A DNA stretch of 43,682 bases from CAUPWF01 sp964369755 (GCA_964369755.1 CAYJFY010000021.1:1-43682), one strand, 5' to 3'; numbered from the stretch's first letter, positions 33,282 through 41,779 are shown. The notes: generated by a model from the letters alone, not told the origin. Translations and numbers: made by a program.

Positions 33282-34160
33282 CTAGTATTCATCCAAAAAA
33301 TGATGTTTTATTCCATCTTTTTTATATGCAATGATTGTGCTTAAATTTACATTCTCTACACTCTTGAAAATATTCCCCTCAATCGATGGATTCACTTGCT
33401 TCAATGTCTTGATCAACTGCTTAATTTCTTGTCGTTTTGAGTCACTACTGCCGTCTGCACGGAGTATGCTCGTATTTTCTGTGAATTTGCATGCACACTG
33501 TAAAAACTGTAGATTGTGATAGTCTCTCCAATGAATGATATCTTCTTCCCTCACGAGATAGAGTGGACGTATCAATTCCATTCCCTCGAAATTCGTACTA
33601 TGAAGCTTTGGCATCATCGTCTGCACCTGCGCCCCATACATCATGCCCATTAAAATCGTCTCAATCACATCATCATAATGGTGCCCGAGGGCAATCTTGT
33701 TGCAACCATGCTCCTTTGCCCGACTGTATAAATACCCTCTTCTCATCCTTGCACACAAATAACACGGCGACTTTGGAATATCGTAAACCGTGTCAAATAT
33801 ATTGGATTCAAATACTGTAATCGGTATATTCATCGCCTTTGCATTGGTTTCAATCAGCTGACGATTACACTCCTGGTATCCGGGATCCATCACCAAAAAC
33901 ACCAACTCAAACTGGAACTTGTTATGACGTTTCAACTCCTGAAATAATTTTGCCATCAACATAGAATCCTTACCACCAGAGATACATACTGCAACCTTAT
34001 CCCCTTCCTCTAGCAATTGGTATTCATTGATTGCCTTTGCAAATTTACTAAAGATTCTCCTGTGAAACTTCTTGCGAATCCCTAATTCAATCTCTTCACA
34101 AATATTGTTCTCATACATCGCCACTTCTATTACCCTCGCATTCTCATCTTCTCTGTTCAT
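33282..34160 (-). CDS. PP-loop ATPase of the TtcA family (tRNA thiolation-like)
   Basis: This 292-residue cytoplasmic enzyme has the PP-loop SGGKDS (61-66), which adenylates its substrate, and a CYLC pair (133-136) followed by RMRRGYLY and NKIALGHHYDDVIET, typical of the TtcA/TtuA group of iron-sulfur-dependent tRNA thiolases. Another cysteine pair, CACKF, lies near 225. TtcA makes 2-thiocytidine 32 of tRNA; Clostridia hold several TtcA-like paralogues of uncertain substrate. The start overlaps nrdG by 17 nt; the ATG at 34160 is assumed, and a later Met (residue 15) is possible. Confidence 0.82.
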   Translation of the reverse strand: MNREDENARVIEVAMYENNICEEIELGIRKKFHRRIFSKFAKAINEYQLLEEGDKVAVCISGGKDSMLMAKLFQELKRHNKFQFELVFLVMDPGYQECNRQLIETNAKAMNIPITVFESNIFDTVYDIPKSPCYLCARMRRGYLYSRAKEHGCNKIALGHHYDDVIETILMGMMYGAQVQTMMPKLHSTNFEGMELIRPLYLVREEDIIHWRDYHNLQFLQCACKFTENTSILRADGSSDSKRQEIKQLIKTLKQVNPSIEGNIFKSVENVNLSTIIAYKKDGIKHHFLDEY

Positions 34161-34683
34161 ACATGTTTTCGGCTAGAATCGTTCTTGATTTTTTCATGGA
34201 TTTTAGAACATCAATAATCCTCTGATTTGATGACCCACGAAATCTCAAGGAAATATCTGCATACTCTAGCTCAAACCTGCCATCTACTATAATAGAGAAA
34301 CAATTCATCAGTCTCTCTGTCACCTCAGTAAATGCTCTCCCTCCTGGCTGCAAATCGGTGTCAAATAAATATCCCGTGTAACACCATATAGATTTCTCTG
34401 GAAATTCCGTCTTTACCTTCTCTACAAATTCCACCAAACCTCTTTGGTTTTGTGGTTCCATAGGCTCCCCGCCTAATAGGCTAATGCCATCTACATGTCC
34501 TTGTTTTAGGCTGGCAATAATCTTTTGCTCCACCTCTTTGTCAAATGCCTTACCATCAGAAAATTCCCATGTTTCCTCGTTGAAACACCCCGGACATCGA
34601 TGCGTGCATCCTGATACAAACAGACTGGTACGAATCCCCACTCCATTTGCGATATCATTGTATTTTATATTCGAATAATTCAT
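34144..34683 (-). CDS. nrdG: Anaerobic ribonucleoside-triphosphate reductase activating protein
   Basis: This 179-residue radical-SAM enzyme generates the glycyl radical on NrdD using a 4Fe-4S cluster and SAM. The cluster motif is CTHRCPGC (C26, C30, C33), preceded by the family-typical NGVGIRTSLFVSG. SLLGGEPM is the SAM-binding GGE motif. I chose the ATG at 34683, since the longer frame to 34809 would run through the nrdD 3' end and the terminator hairpin. It lies downstream of nrdD, beyond an attenuator-like hairpin at 34700-34728. Confidence 0.95.
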   Translation of the reverse strand: MNYSNIKYNDIANGVGIRTSLFVSGCTHRCPGCFNEETWEFSDGKAFDKEVEQKIIASLKQGHVDGISLLGGEPMEPQNQRGLVEFVEKVKTEFPEKSIWCYTGYLFDTDLQPGGRAFTEVTERLMNCFSIIVDGRFELEYADISLRFRGSSNQRIIDVLKSMKKSRTILAENMYEQRR

Positions 34684-34699
34684 ATGCTCACCCACTCCC

Positions 34700-34728
34700 A
34701 AAAAGAGTGTGCGGCTCGCCACACACTC
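34700..34728 (-). terminator. Terminator/attenuator hairpin between nrdD and nrdG
   Basis: On the minus strand GAGTGTG and CACACTC form a 7-bp stem, extended inward by GG/CC, followed directly by TTTTT. It lies 5 nt after the nrdD stop and about 17 nt before the nrdG start, so it should lower nrdG expression relative to nrdD. Confidence 0.75.
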
Positions 34729-34733
34729 CCATC

Positions 34734-36911
34734 TTATAGATGTAATACTCGTTCTTTGATTTCTTGCGTTCTTCCCTGATTCCAGAACTGTGTTCCGATG
34801 TATCCGCAAGTACGTCTTGCAACATTCAAGGTAGCTTCATCTGTATTGCCACACTTTGGACACTTCCAAACTAGTTTATTGTCCTCTTCTATGATTTGGA
34901 TTTCTCCCTCATAGCCACAGTCTTGGCAGAAGTCTGATTTTGTATTTAGCTCCGCATACATGATATTATCATAGATAAATCGTAATACCGAAACCACCGC
35001 ATCGATATTATCCTGCATGTTTGGTACTTCGATATAGCTAATCGCACCACCTGGAGAAAGTTTTTGGAATTGACTCTCAAATGATAATTTAGCAAACGCA
35101 TCAATTTCTTCTGTCACATGTACATGATAGCTGTTTGTAATATAGTTTTTATCTGTAACACCCTTGATGATTCCAAATTTGCGCTGTAAGTTCTTTGCAA
35201 ATTTATATGTGGTGGACTCTAGCGGTGTCCCATATACACTGAAGTCGATATTATGCTTCGCCTTCCACTGCCCACATCGATCATTCATATGTTGCATAAT
35301 CTCTAATGCAAATGGAGTCACCCCTTCATCTGTATGCGACTTTCCTGTCATATATTTACAGCATTCATACAAGCCCGCATACCCCAAACTAATGGTAGAA
35401 TATCCACCATATAGTAACTCATCGATCACTTCACCTTTTCCAAGGCGCGCCAATGCTCCATGTTGCCATAGAATCGGTGCCGCATCCGACAAAGTACCTC
35501 TGAGACGCTCATGTCTGCATAACAATCCCCGATAGCAAAGCTCTAGTCTCTCATCAAAAATCTTCCAGAATTTTTCTGCATCTCCTTCACTGGTAAGTGC
35601 CACATCCACAAGGTTAATGGTTACCACACCTTGATTGAATCGACCATAATATTTCGCCTCATTGGTCTCTGGATTCACATATGGTGTCAGGAAACTCCTA
35701 CACCCCATACAAGTATAGCAGTGTCCATCTCCGTTTTTATCCACCTTGGACTCCAACATGATTTTCTCACTGATGTAATCAGGCACCATACGCTTCGCCG
35801 TACATCTTGCAGCAAGTTCTGTCAGATAATAGTATGGACTTCCCTCGGCTAGATTATCCTCTTCTAATACATAGATCAATTTCGGGAACGCAGGAGTAAT
35901 CCAGATTCCATTCTCATTCTTCACTCCTTCAATTCTCTGAAGCAATGTCTCTTCTATGATAATCGCTAGGTCATCCTTTTCCTGTTGACTTCTAGCCTCA
36001 TTCAAATACATGAACACGGTAACAAATGGCGCCTGACCATTGGTTGTCATCAGAGTAACCACCTGATATTGAATCGTCTGAACCCCACGTTTTACTTCTT
36101 CTCGCAAACGTGTCTCTACAACTTCTTTCTTCTTCTCTTCGGTAATCTCAACTCCCATATTCTGAAGTTCTTGTTCCAAATTAATCGCAATCTTCTTTCT
36201 GCTCACTTCTACAAATGGAGCCAGATTCGTCAAACTGATACTCTGCCCACCATATTGACTACTTGCAACTTGTGCAATAATCTGTGTCGCAATATTACAA
36301 GCAGTTGAAAAACTCTTCGGCGGGTCAATTCTTGTCTCACTGATCACTGTTCCATTCTGCAACATATCTTCTAGATTCACTAGACAACAGTTGTGCATAT
36401 GTTGTGCGAAATAATCCGCATCGTGGAAATGTAAAATCCCCTCATCATGCGCTTCTACAATCTCCGCTGGCAACAAGATACGACGAGTCAAATCCTTGCT
36501 CACCTCTCCCGCCATATAGTCCCTCTGCACGCTGTTAATGGTTGGGTTCTTATTTGAATTCTCCTGTTTTACTTCCTCATTATTGCATTCGATCAATGTC
36601 AAAATCTGATCATCCGTAGTATTGCTAATCCGCTTTAAGTTCTGGATATAGCGATATGTGATGTATCTCCTAGCCACTTGGAATGCTCCGTGAATCATCA
36701 ATTGATTCTCCACCATATCTTGCACTTCCTCTACGCTGACGGTACGTCCACATGTCAAACATCTCTGCTCCACATTATCTGAAATATTCATAATCTGCTC
36801 ACGCGTTAATTTTTCATTATCATTCACCACATCATTCGCTTTATGAATCGCGCTGATGATTTTTGTTATGTCATAGGTTACTTCTGAACCATTTCTTTTA
36901 ATTATCTTCAT
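34734..36911 (-). CDS. nrdD: Anaerobic ribonucleoside-triphosphate reductase
   Basis: This 725-residue class III ribonucleotide reductase makes deoxynucleotides without oxygen via a glycyl radical. An N-terminal ATP-cone (about 1-90, KIIKRNGSEVTYDITKI) provides allosteric control. The C-terminus has the zinc site CQDCG...CPKCG and the glycyl radical loop RRTCGYIG. Substrate-loop cysteines occur in the CYTCMGCRSF region. I chose the ATG at 36911 behind GAGAGGA; the 45 extra codons of the longer frame are the structured leader. Expression is probably under NrdR (37069-37115). Confidence 0.97.
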   Translation of the reverse strand: MKIIKRNGSEVTYDITKIISAIHKANDVVNDNEKLTREQIMNISDNVEQRCLTCGRTVSVEEVQDMVENQLMIHGAFQVARRYITYRYIQNLKRISNTTDDQILTLIECNNEEVKQENSNKNPTINSVQRDYMAGEVSKDLTRRILLPAEIVEAHDEGILHFHDADYFAQHMHNCCLVNLEDMLQNGTVISETRIDPPKSFSTACNIATQIIAQVASSQYGGQSISLTNLAPFVEVSRKKIAINLEQELQNMGVEITEEKKKEVVETRLREEVKRGVQTIQYQVVTLMTTNGQAPFVTVFMYLNEARSQQEKDDLAIIIEETLLQRIEGVKNENGIWITPAFPKLIYVLEEDNLAEGSPYYYLTELAARCTAKRMVPDYISEKIMLESKVDKNGDGHCYTCMGCRSFLTPYVNPETNEAKYYGRFNQGVVTINLVDVALTSEGDAEKFWKIFDERLELCYRGLLCRHERLRGTLSDAAPILWQHGALARLGKGEVIDELLYGGYSTISLGYAGLYECCKYMTGKSHTDEGVTPFALEIMQHMNDRCGQWKAKHNIDFSVYGTPLESTTYKFAKNLQRKFGIIKGVTDKNYITNSYHVHVTEEIDAFAKLSFESQFQKLSPGGAISYIEVPNMQDNIDAVVSVLRFIYDNIMYAELNTKSDFCQDCGYEGEIQIIEEDNKLVWKCPKCGNTDEATLNVARRTCGYIGTQFWNQGRTQEIKERVLHL

Positions 36912-36941
36912 TCTCTCATTCCTCTCTCTGTATTCACAAAA

Positions 36942-37023
36942 TGTCTTCGACACTTCAACTCCTCTGCCCCTCGATCTTGAGGCAGAAACACGGTTTCCCC
37001 TTACATGAAACAAGGGTGAAACC
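36942..37023 (-). other. Structured 5' leader of nrdD
   Basis: The leader (about 115 nt from the predicted start site near 37025) folds into two clear hairpins and one weak one. The first (36992-37023) has stems GGTTTC/GAAACC and CCCTT/AAGGG with one bulge. The second (36963-36986) has TCTGCC/GGCAGA. The weak one is TGTC-GAA-GACA (36942-36952). No riboswitch class was recognised. Confidence 0.55.
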
Positions 37024-37031
37024 ATACACCT

Positions 37032-37060
37032 ATTATATGATTTCACCCTTCCTTTGTCAA
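37032..37060 (-). promoter_or_regulatory. Consensus promoter of nrdD-nrdG
   Basis: On the minus strand TTGACA (37060-37055), exactly 17 bp and TATAAT (37037-37032) form a perfect consensus promoter, about 120 nt upstream of the nrdD ATG. Confidence 0.88.
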
Positions 37061-37068
37061 TAAGAAAA

Positions 37069-37115
37069 ACACAAGATATTCTATTTTTTTATTCACACAC
37101 TACTACATATAGTGT
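37069..37115 (-). promoter_or_regulatory. Paired NrdR boxes
   Basis: Two 16-bp sites resemble the NrdR box consensus ACACWATATATWGTGT: ACACAAGATATTCTAT (37069-37084) and CTACTACATATAGTGT (37100-37115), each with 13 of 16 matches. Their starts are 31 bp apart, the three-turn spacing typical for NrdR. They lie just upstream of the -35 of the nrdD promoter, so NrdR could repress nrdD-nrdG when dATP is high. Confidence 0.75.
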
Positions 37116-37123
37116 TTATTCAA

Positions 37124-38389
37124 TTATTCCCCTAATACCTTGATTTTCTTCTCCTTTGCCGCCTTCATTGCAAAATGGAATAAAATAAATCCTATAATAA
37201 ATAAAATCGATATTCCACCTACACCCATGTTAACACTGCCAGTCGCTTGACTGATAAAACTCACCATGCTTGTCCCTACAAATGCTGCACCTTTTCCGCA
37301 GATATCAAATAAGCCAAAATATTCTCCCGCTTTCTCTGGCGGAATGATTTGTGCAAAATAAGATCTCGACATAGCTTGAATCCCACCTTGGAATAAACCT
37401 ACCAACACCGCTAGCAACCAGAACTCTGCCTGCGTATCGAGGAAAAATCCAATGACCGCAATCCCCGTATAGGCCACAATCGCAATCCGAATCAATATGG
37501 TATTATCCACCTTCTTAGAAAGCATACCAAATATGATAGACGCTGGAAACGCAACAAACTGTGTAAGCAACAATGCCAATAGCAACCCTGTAGAATCCAA
37601 TCCTAATGCAGTACCATAGGCTGTGGCCATATCTATAATCGTATAAACTCCATCAATATAGAAGAAAAATGCTAATAAGAAAAGAAAGATATGCTTTTCA
37701 TTCTTGATATCCTTCAATGTCTCCCCAATTCGCCCAAAACTCTTTCGAATAATATGTTTATTTTCTTCAATATAATATTTCTGCTTATAATTTTTAAACA
37801 GCGGCATTGCCACTATAAACCACCAAACTGCAATCAGGACAAATGTAATCAACATGGACACCGGAAGTGATAGTCCCATACTTCCCCCGCCTAACACTAA
37901 GGCAAGCCCAATTCCAAACGGAATACAACTTCCGATATATCCCCATGCATATCCTTGGGAAGAAACCACGTCCATCCGCTCAGGCTCTGTTACATCCGGC
38001 AACATCGAGTCATAGATTACAATACTCGTAGACACTCCAAACTTTGCTAACATAAAGATAATCAAGAACGCCAACCAAGAAGTCGCAATCCCCATGGCCG
38101 CACAACTGACCGTTCCTAAAATCACACTCCCAAGAAACAACTTCTTCTTATATCCCTTCGTATCTGCAATGGTTCCTAGAATCGGTGCAAAAATCGCCAC
38201 TAGGAGTGTTACAATGGAAATCGAATAGCCCCAATACGCCAGATATTCCACCTCAGACAGCTTATCTGCGCTCGCAAGATATTCAAAATAAATCGGCAAC
38301 AATGTAGATGTCAGCAATATAAATGCAGAATTCCCTACATCATATAAAATCCAATAACGCTCCATCTTTGTAAATTTGAATTTTTCCAT
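37124..38389 (-). CDS. MFS transporter, UMF1 type
   Basis: This 421-residue transporter has about twelve TM helices. The start KFTKMERYWILYDVGNSAFILLTSTLLPIYF and the loop GTIADTKGYKKKLF between helices 2 and 3 are typical of the UMF1/Atg22-like branch of the major facilitator superfamily. I chose the ATG at 38389 (GGAAAGG upstream); earlier in-frame codons lack a site. It lies 63 nt after the zinc-dependent phospholipase-like gene. The substrate is unknown; yeast Atg22 homologues export amino acids. Confidence 0.88.
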   Translation of the reverse strand: MEKFKFTKMERYWILYDVGNSAFILLTSTLLPIYFEYLASADKLSEVEYLAYWGYSISIVTLLVAIFAPILGTIADTKGYKKKLFLGSVILGTVSCAAMGIATSWLAFLIIFMLAKFGVSTSIVIYDSMLPDVTEPERMDVVSSQGYAWGYIGSCIPFGIGLALVLGGGSMGLSLPVSMLITFVLIAVWWFIVAMPLFKNYKQKYYIEENKHIIRKSFGRIGETLKDIKNEKHIFLFLLAFFFYIDGVYTIIDMATAYGTALGLDSTGLLLALLLTQFVAFPASIIFGMLSKKVDNTILIRIAIVAYTGIAVIGFFLDTQAEFWLLAVLVGLFQGGIQAMSRSYFAQIIPPEKAGEYFGLFDICGKGAAFVGTSMVSFISQATGSVNMGVGGISILFIIGFILFHFAMKAAKEKKIKVLGE

Positions 38390-38452
38390 AGTTTCCCTTT
38401 CCTCATCCTCATATTTTAAACAAACTATTTCGACCAAACCACTTCGCCCGAA

Positions 38453-39256
38453 CTATTCCCCAAACGTTCTCTGATAGCGACGGTTTAATTCCGCACTACT
38501 GTCTATATTCTCATAGAATTCCGAAATAAGCGCACTCGCAATCGGAACTGCTGCCTTGCACATCTGAATGACATTCTTCGTACTCTCCATGCACTGTGGA
38601 TTGTCCTCATAATTGATGACCAACCCTTTCATCCCGTCATATTTTCCGATACATTTCATGACAAGAAATACAAACCATCTCTTTACCTTTCCAGGAGCAC
38701 AGAGCAATTTATGAAACATCTTCATATCCTTCAACGACTTTTCTACCTCTTCTGCTGAGATATCATCAAAAAACTTCGCTATGATTCCTGTATTAAATTC
38801 CGTATGTTCAACAAGGCTCACTCCTAGATACCGAAGTGGATCCTTTCCATCGTGAATCATCAGCCTTCGATCAATTTCCGCTTCGATCTCCGAATGCGAG
38901 ATCCCCTGCTCACGAACCACTTGCTCAATATAAGGGTGACATTGACTATCAAATGTAAAATGACAGATAAATCCCGCAATATAGCTAAACGCAGCCTCCC
39001 GCTCATCCGCACCCTGACAATCTACAATTACAGCTCTCGCATGCTCAAAAAATTTCGCCCCAGGCTCCGAATGCATATGAAATCCTAGTGTATTCACCTT
39101 ATTTTTTTTAATCGCATCATAATAAAACAAGATATCTGGCCCTTGAAACCCAATGTAGAAAAGGTCTGGATACTTGTTCACAATGCTTGATATATTCCTA
39201 GGAAGTGTTTGAAAAACCTTATGTCCAAAATGGGCATGTGTATAAAATGCTGGCAT
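38453..39256 (-). CDS. Zinc-dependent phospholipase C family protein
   Basis: This 267-residue alpha-helical protein has the His/Asp metal-site pattern of the zinc-dependent phospholipase C family: THAHFGHKVF at the start, GFQGPDILFYY, FHMHSEPGAKFF, and AGFICHFTFDSQCHPYI. Unlike secreted clostridial phospholipase C, it has no signal peptide, so it is a cytoplasmic family member of unknown substrate, common in Clostridia. AGGAGA precedes the ATG. A GGGGAC palindromic repeat lies just upstream. Confidence 0.82.
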   Translation of the reverse strand: MPAFYTHAHFGHKVFQTLPRNISSIVNKYPDLFYIGFQGPDILFYYDAIKKNKVNTLGFHMHSEPGAKFFEHARAVIVDCQGADEREAAFSYIAGFICHFTFDSQCHPYIEQVVREQGISHSEIEAEIDRRLMIHDGKDPLRYLGVSLVEHTEFNTGIIAKFFDDISAEEVEKSLKDMKMFHKLLCAPGKVKRWFVFLVMKCIGKYDGMKGLVINYEDNPQCMESTKNVIQMCKAAVPIASALISEFYENIDSSAELNRRYQRTFGE

Positions 39257-39286
39257 ATTCTAATCTCCTACTCATTCTGCCCTCAT

Positions 39287-39346
39287 TAGGGACAGGGATT
39301 TTTTCATTGGGGACGTAGTTTTTTGCCAAAAAACAACGTCCCTAAT
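39287..39346. repeat. GGGGAC palindromic repeat, second related copy
   Basis: The 29-bp module at 39287-39315 matches 32047-32075 with one mismatch. It leads into an imperfect palindrome (39306-39346) with arms of about 19 bases, one A/A mismatch and one G/T pair, around the centre GCC. It lies in the same orientation as the copy at 32047, between the small coiled-coil gene and the phospholipase-like gene. Confidence 0.9.
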
Positions 39347-39350
39347 TTAC

Positions 39351-39620
39351 TCATAACTGTCTACGAATAGAATCAATCTCTTGATTTCTCACACGAATCT
39401 CTTCGCATATATCGCAATACTTCTCTTCTAATATTTCTCCATTTTGATATTGCTGATAGATCATTCTACCAATCAACGCAAACTGCTCCTCATTATTTTT
39501 AGAAAGTTTACGTATTTGACTTTTCAACTTCTGTGTCTCAATCGCCTCTTCTGTCATCTTGCCAACCTGTTCAGCTACTTCTCCTACCTTCTGTCCAAAT
39601 TCATAAAAAATATCCTTCAT
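39351..39620 (-). CDS. Small coiled-coil protein of unknown function
   Basis: This 89-residue, highly charged, helical protein is predicted to be a coiled coil almost throughout (about 8-60, GQKVGEVAEQVGKMTEEAIETQK then LKSQIRKLSKNNEEQFALIG). A CDIC pair lies near 69-72 and a second helix, ECEIRVRNQEID-like, at the end. It resembles small proteins of Lachnospiraceae that precede a zinc ribbon, but no zinc ribbon is present. It has a strong AAGGAG site and lies between the GH120 gene and the GGGGAC repeat. Function is unknown. Confidence 0.7.
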   Translation of the reverse strand: MKDIFYEFGQKVGEVAEQVGKMTEEAIETQKLKSQIRKLSKNNEEQFALIGRMIYQQYQNGEILEEKYCDICEEIRVRNQEIDSIRRQL

Positions 39621-39644
39621 GTCCTGCTCTCCTTATCCGCTCTT

Positions 39645-41582
39645 CTAGCCCCATATCTTTATCTTGTTTTTCCCTACTTGCAAGTTCTTAAATGGCCCTA
39701 CACAGGCAGTCTCAACCCTATGCTCACCAAAATAGTCTTTGTCGATTGTAATCATACTACCATCTGGCGCATCGTAGATGGTATCGACGATGCGAAGTGA
39801 ACCAAGTGTCTCGGTACCATGTACCATACCCTTCAACTTCACAACTTCCTCTGGCAAGTCCATTTCCAAATACAATTCATTCCCCTCTTCTACCAACACT
39901 ACATTCGGATTGTAGGTTGTGTCAATATAATTATTTTTTTCTTTGTCGAATGCCTCTGCTCCATTTAAATATGCGTTGTCATTGATATATACTGCTTGCT
40001 CGATGGATGAATATTTCTCATGATCTTGTCCTCCTGAAAAATCAATCTGTTTCAAATATTCTTCATAAGAAGCCACATTGCAATTATATCCAGCCGTTCC
40101 ATAGAAGGCCTTTGGATGTTCATATGTCCCCACTCCCACAAATAAATTGTTGTACAGTCTTTCATCTCCGCAATACACATAAGCATAGCCTGCCACTGCA
40201 GTAGAGTGTGGAAAATGATATGGTGTCGCACGATCTAATATCTTCACCTTATGCATACGTCCACACATCAAGTTATTGATGTAAGCCGTTCCCTGTGCGT
40301 GATTGTCTAACCCGTATTCTGATGCAAATATATTGTTGTCCACGATACATGGCCCATGAGTCACCTCAATATTGCCATCTGTCAGGTTATTGTATAACAC
40401 ATTCCTACTGATTCTTGTCCCTTGGGCTTGCCAATCCATCCAGAAGCCAAAGATGCAATTGTGAATGCGATTCTCATAGATTTCTACATCAATTGGTGCG
40501 TGGAATTTGATCCCCGCAATCTCCCAACCAAAGAATTCATGCTTCACCCCTATATTATAGATGTGGTTGCCATAAACCTTGCTGTATGCACACCCCATAT
40601 GTCCTACCACACCATTTTGTCCACAATCATACATGACATTATTTCTCACCACATGAGAACCTATCTTGTCCTTATGCCACCCTATCTGAAGCCCACGAAA
40701 CACCGACTCCAATTGATATTCATATCCCGATTTTTGCTTCGTTCTATAAGAATCCTGTGTGCCCGTACTTCCTTCTTTTCCTAGACTCACCGCACTACAT
40801 TTCGAATCATGGAAACGATTATTCTCAATCACCCAACCCTTGCTCCAATTGGCGCCTAACATTCCAACCTGGTCTCCTGTTGGCGGCGCCCAGTGTGTGG
40901 CAGCATGTGCCATCTCAAACCCACGAACAGTGATATAATTAATTCCTAGCTTTTCAGGATAGAAACAACACTTTCTCACATTGATTTCCACCATTTCCTC
41001 ATTGGGATTCTTCCCCTGGAAATTGGCATAAATCACCGTGTCTACCTCACCCACTTGCGCATACCATTGATATAGGGTATCCTCTGGGCAAATCGCCTCT
41101 TCTATAAATGTTCTACCTAGACAAGTAAATTCCTCCCTTTTTTTCGGATTCTTCACCTCATCTAGACTCGGTGCTTCATAGAAAGACTTCCCATTCAGAT
41201 ACACCTCACCCGCATGAACCTTCCAATCAAGTGGAGAAACCATCCAATCCCCGTCAATGGTTTGCTCATAAGGATTATATTCTCCAAACATCGTATTTGG
41301 AAGACTTACCTTCCAGACATCTCCCTCTACTACTTCCCAACCCTTGATCACTTCTGAGCCCTTGACGACCGGCGTCTCCCCTTCCACTGCACAATAAGTA
41401 ATTCGAGCCAATTCACTCATACCCGCCCACTCTGGTTTCACCCATTCGCGATACGTTCCTCCATGTACATAGACAGTGTCTCCTGGTTTCGCCACCTTGG
41501 CAGCCTTTGATATTGTTTGAAATGGTTGACCTTGCTCCCCTGTGGCAAAATCATTTCCCATTGTATCTACATAATAATTCAT
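39645..41582 (-). CDS. GH120 family beta-xylosidase (parallel beta-helix)
   Basis: This 645-residue protein closely follows the layout of GH120 beta-xylosidases such as XylC of Thermoanaerobacterium. The start reads YYVDTMGND...PFQTISKAAKVAKPGDTVYVHGGTYREWVKP. A long right-handed parallel beta-helix follows, with a core stretch GFEMAHAATHWAPPTGDQ (221-238). The two proposed catalytic carboxylates correspond to D383 in WMDWQAQGTR (nucleophile) and E406 in IEVTHGP (acid/base). There is no signal peptide, so it should hydrolyse imported xylo-oligosaccharides in the cytoplasm. It has its own promoter (41625-41653) and a GGAGG site. Confidence 0.88.
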   Translation of the reverse strand: MNYYVDTMGNDFATGEQGQPFQTISKAAKVAKPGDTVYVHGGTYREWVKPEWAGMSELARITYCAVEGETPVVKGSEVIKGWEVVEGDVWKVSLPNTMFGEYNPYEQTIDGDWMVSPLDWKVHAGEVYLNGKSFYEAPSLDEVKNPKKREEFTCLGRTFIEEAICPEDTLYQWYAQVGEVDTVIYANFQGKNPNEEMVEINVRKCCFYPEKLGINYITVRGFEMAHAATHWAPPTGDQVGMLGANWSKGWVIENNRFHDSKCSAVSLGKEGSTGTQDSYRTKQKSGYEYQLESVFRGLQIGWHKDKIGSHVVRNNVMYDCGQNGVVGHMGCAYSKVYGNHIYNIGVKHEFFGWEIAGIKFHAPIDVEIYENRIHNCIFGFWMDWQAQGTRISRNVLYNNLTDGNIEVTHGPCIVDNNIFASEYGLDNHAQGTAYINNLMCGRMHKVKILDRATPYHFPHSTAVAGYAYVYCGDERLYNNLFVGVGTYEHPKAFYGTAGYNCNVASYEEYLKQIDFSGGQDHEKYSSIEQAVYINDNAYLNGAEAFDKEKNNYIDTTYNPNVVLVEEGNELYLEMDLPEEVVKLKGMVHGTETLGSLRIVDTIYDAPDGSMITIDKDYFGEHRVETACVGPFKNLQVGKNKIKIWG

Positions 41583-41624
41583 TTTGCTTCCTCCAAACTA
41601 GTATTCTTCATCCATCATAAATGT

Positions 41625-41653
41625 ATCTTAACATTAATTCTTCATATTAGCAA
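41625..41653 (-). promoter_or_regulatory. Promoter of the GH120 gene, with overlapping inverted repeat
   Basis: On the minus strand TTGCTA (41653-41648), 17 bp and TAAGAT (41630-41625) lie about 45-70 nt upstream of the start. The inverted repeat TAATTCTT (41635-41642)/AAGAATTA (41658-41665) overlaps the spacer and could be an operator. Confidence 0.5.
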
Positions 41654-41712
41654 CGTTAAGAATTACATTTGATACCATTCAAATTAAATTGAGATTTTCA
41701 CAGGATTTTAGA

Positions 41713-41741
41713 TTGACAAAGCATGTGTAAAACACTACAAT
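41713..41741 (+). promoter_or_regulatory. Promoter of azlC-azlD
   Basis: TTGACA (41713-41718), a 17-bp spacer and TACAAT (41736-41741) form a near-consensus promoter about 40 nt upstream of azlC, divergent from the GH120 promoter. Confidence 0.8.
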
Positions 41742-41779
41742 AAGATTAAATTTTTATAGAAAGTTTGAGACACATTCAG

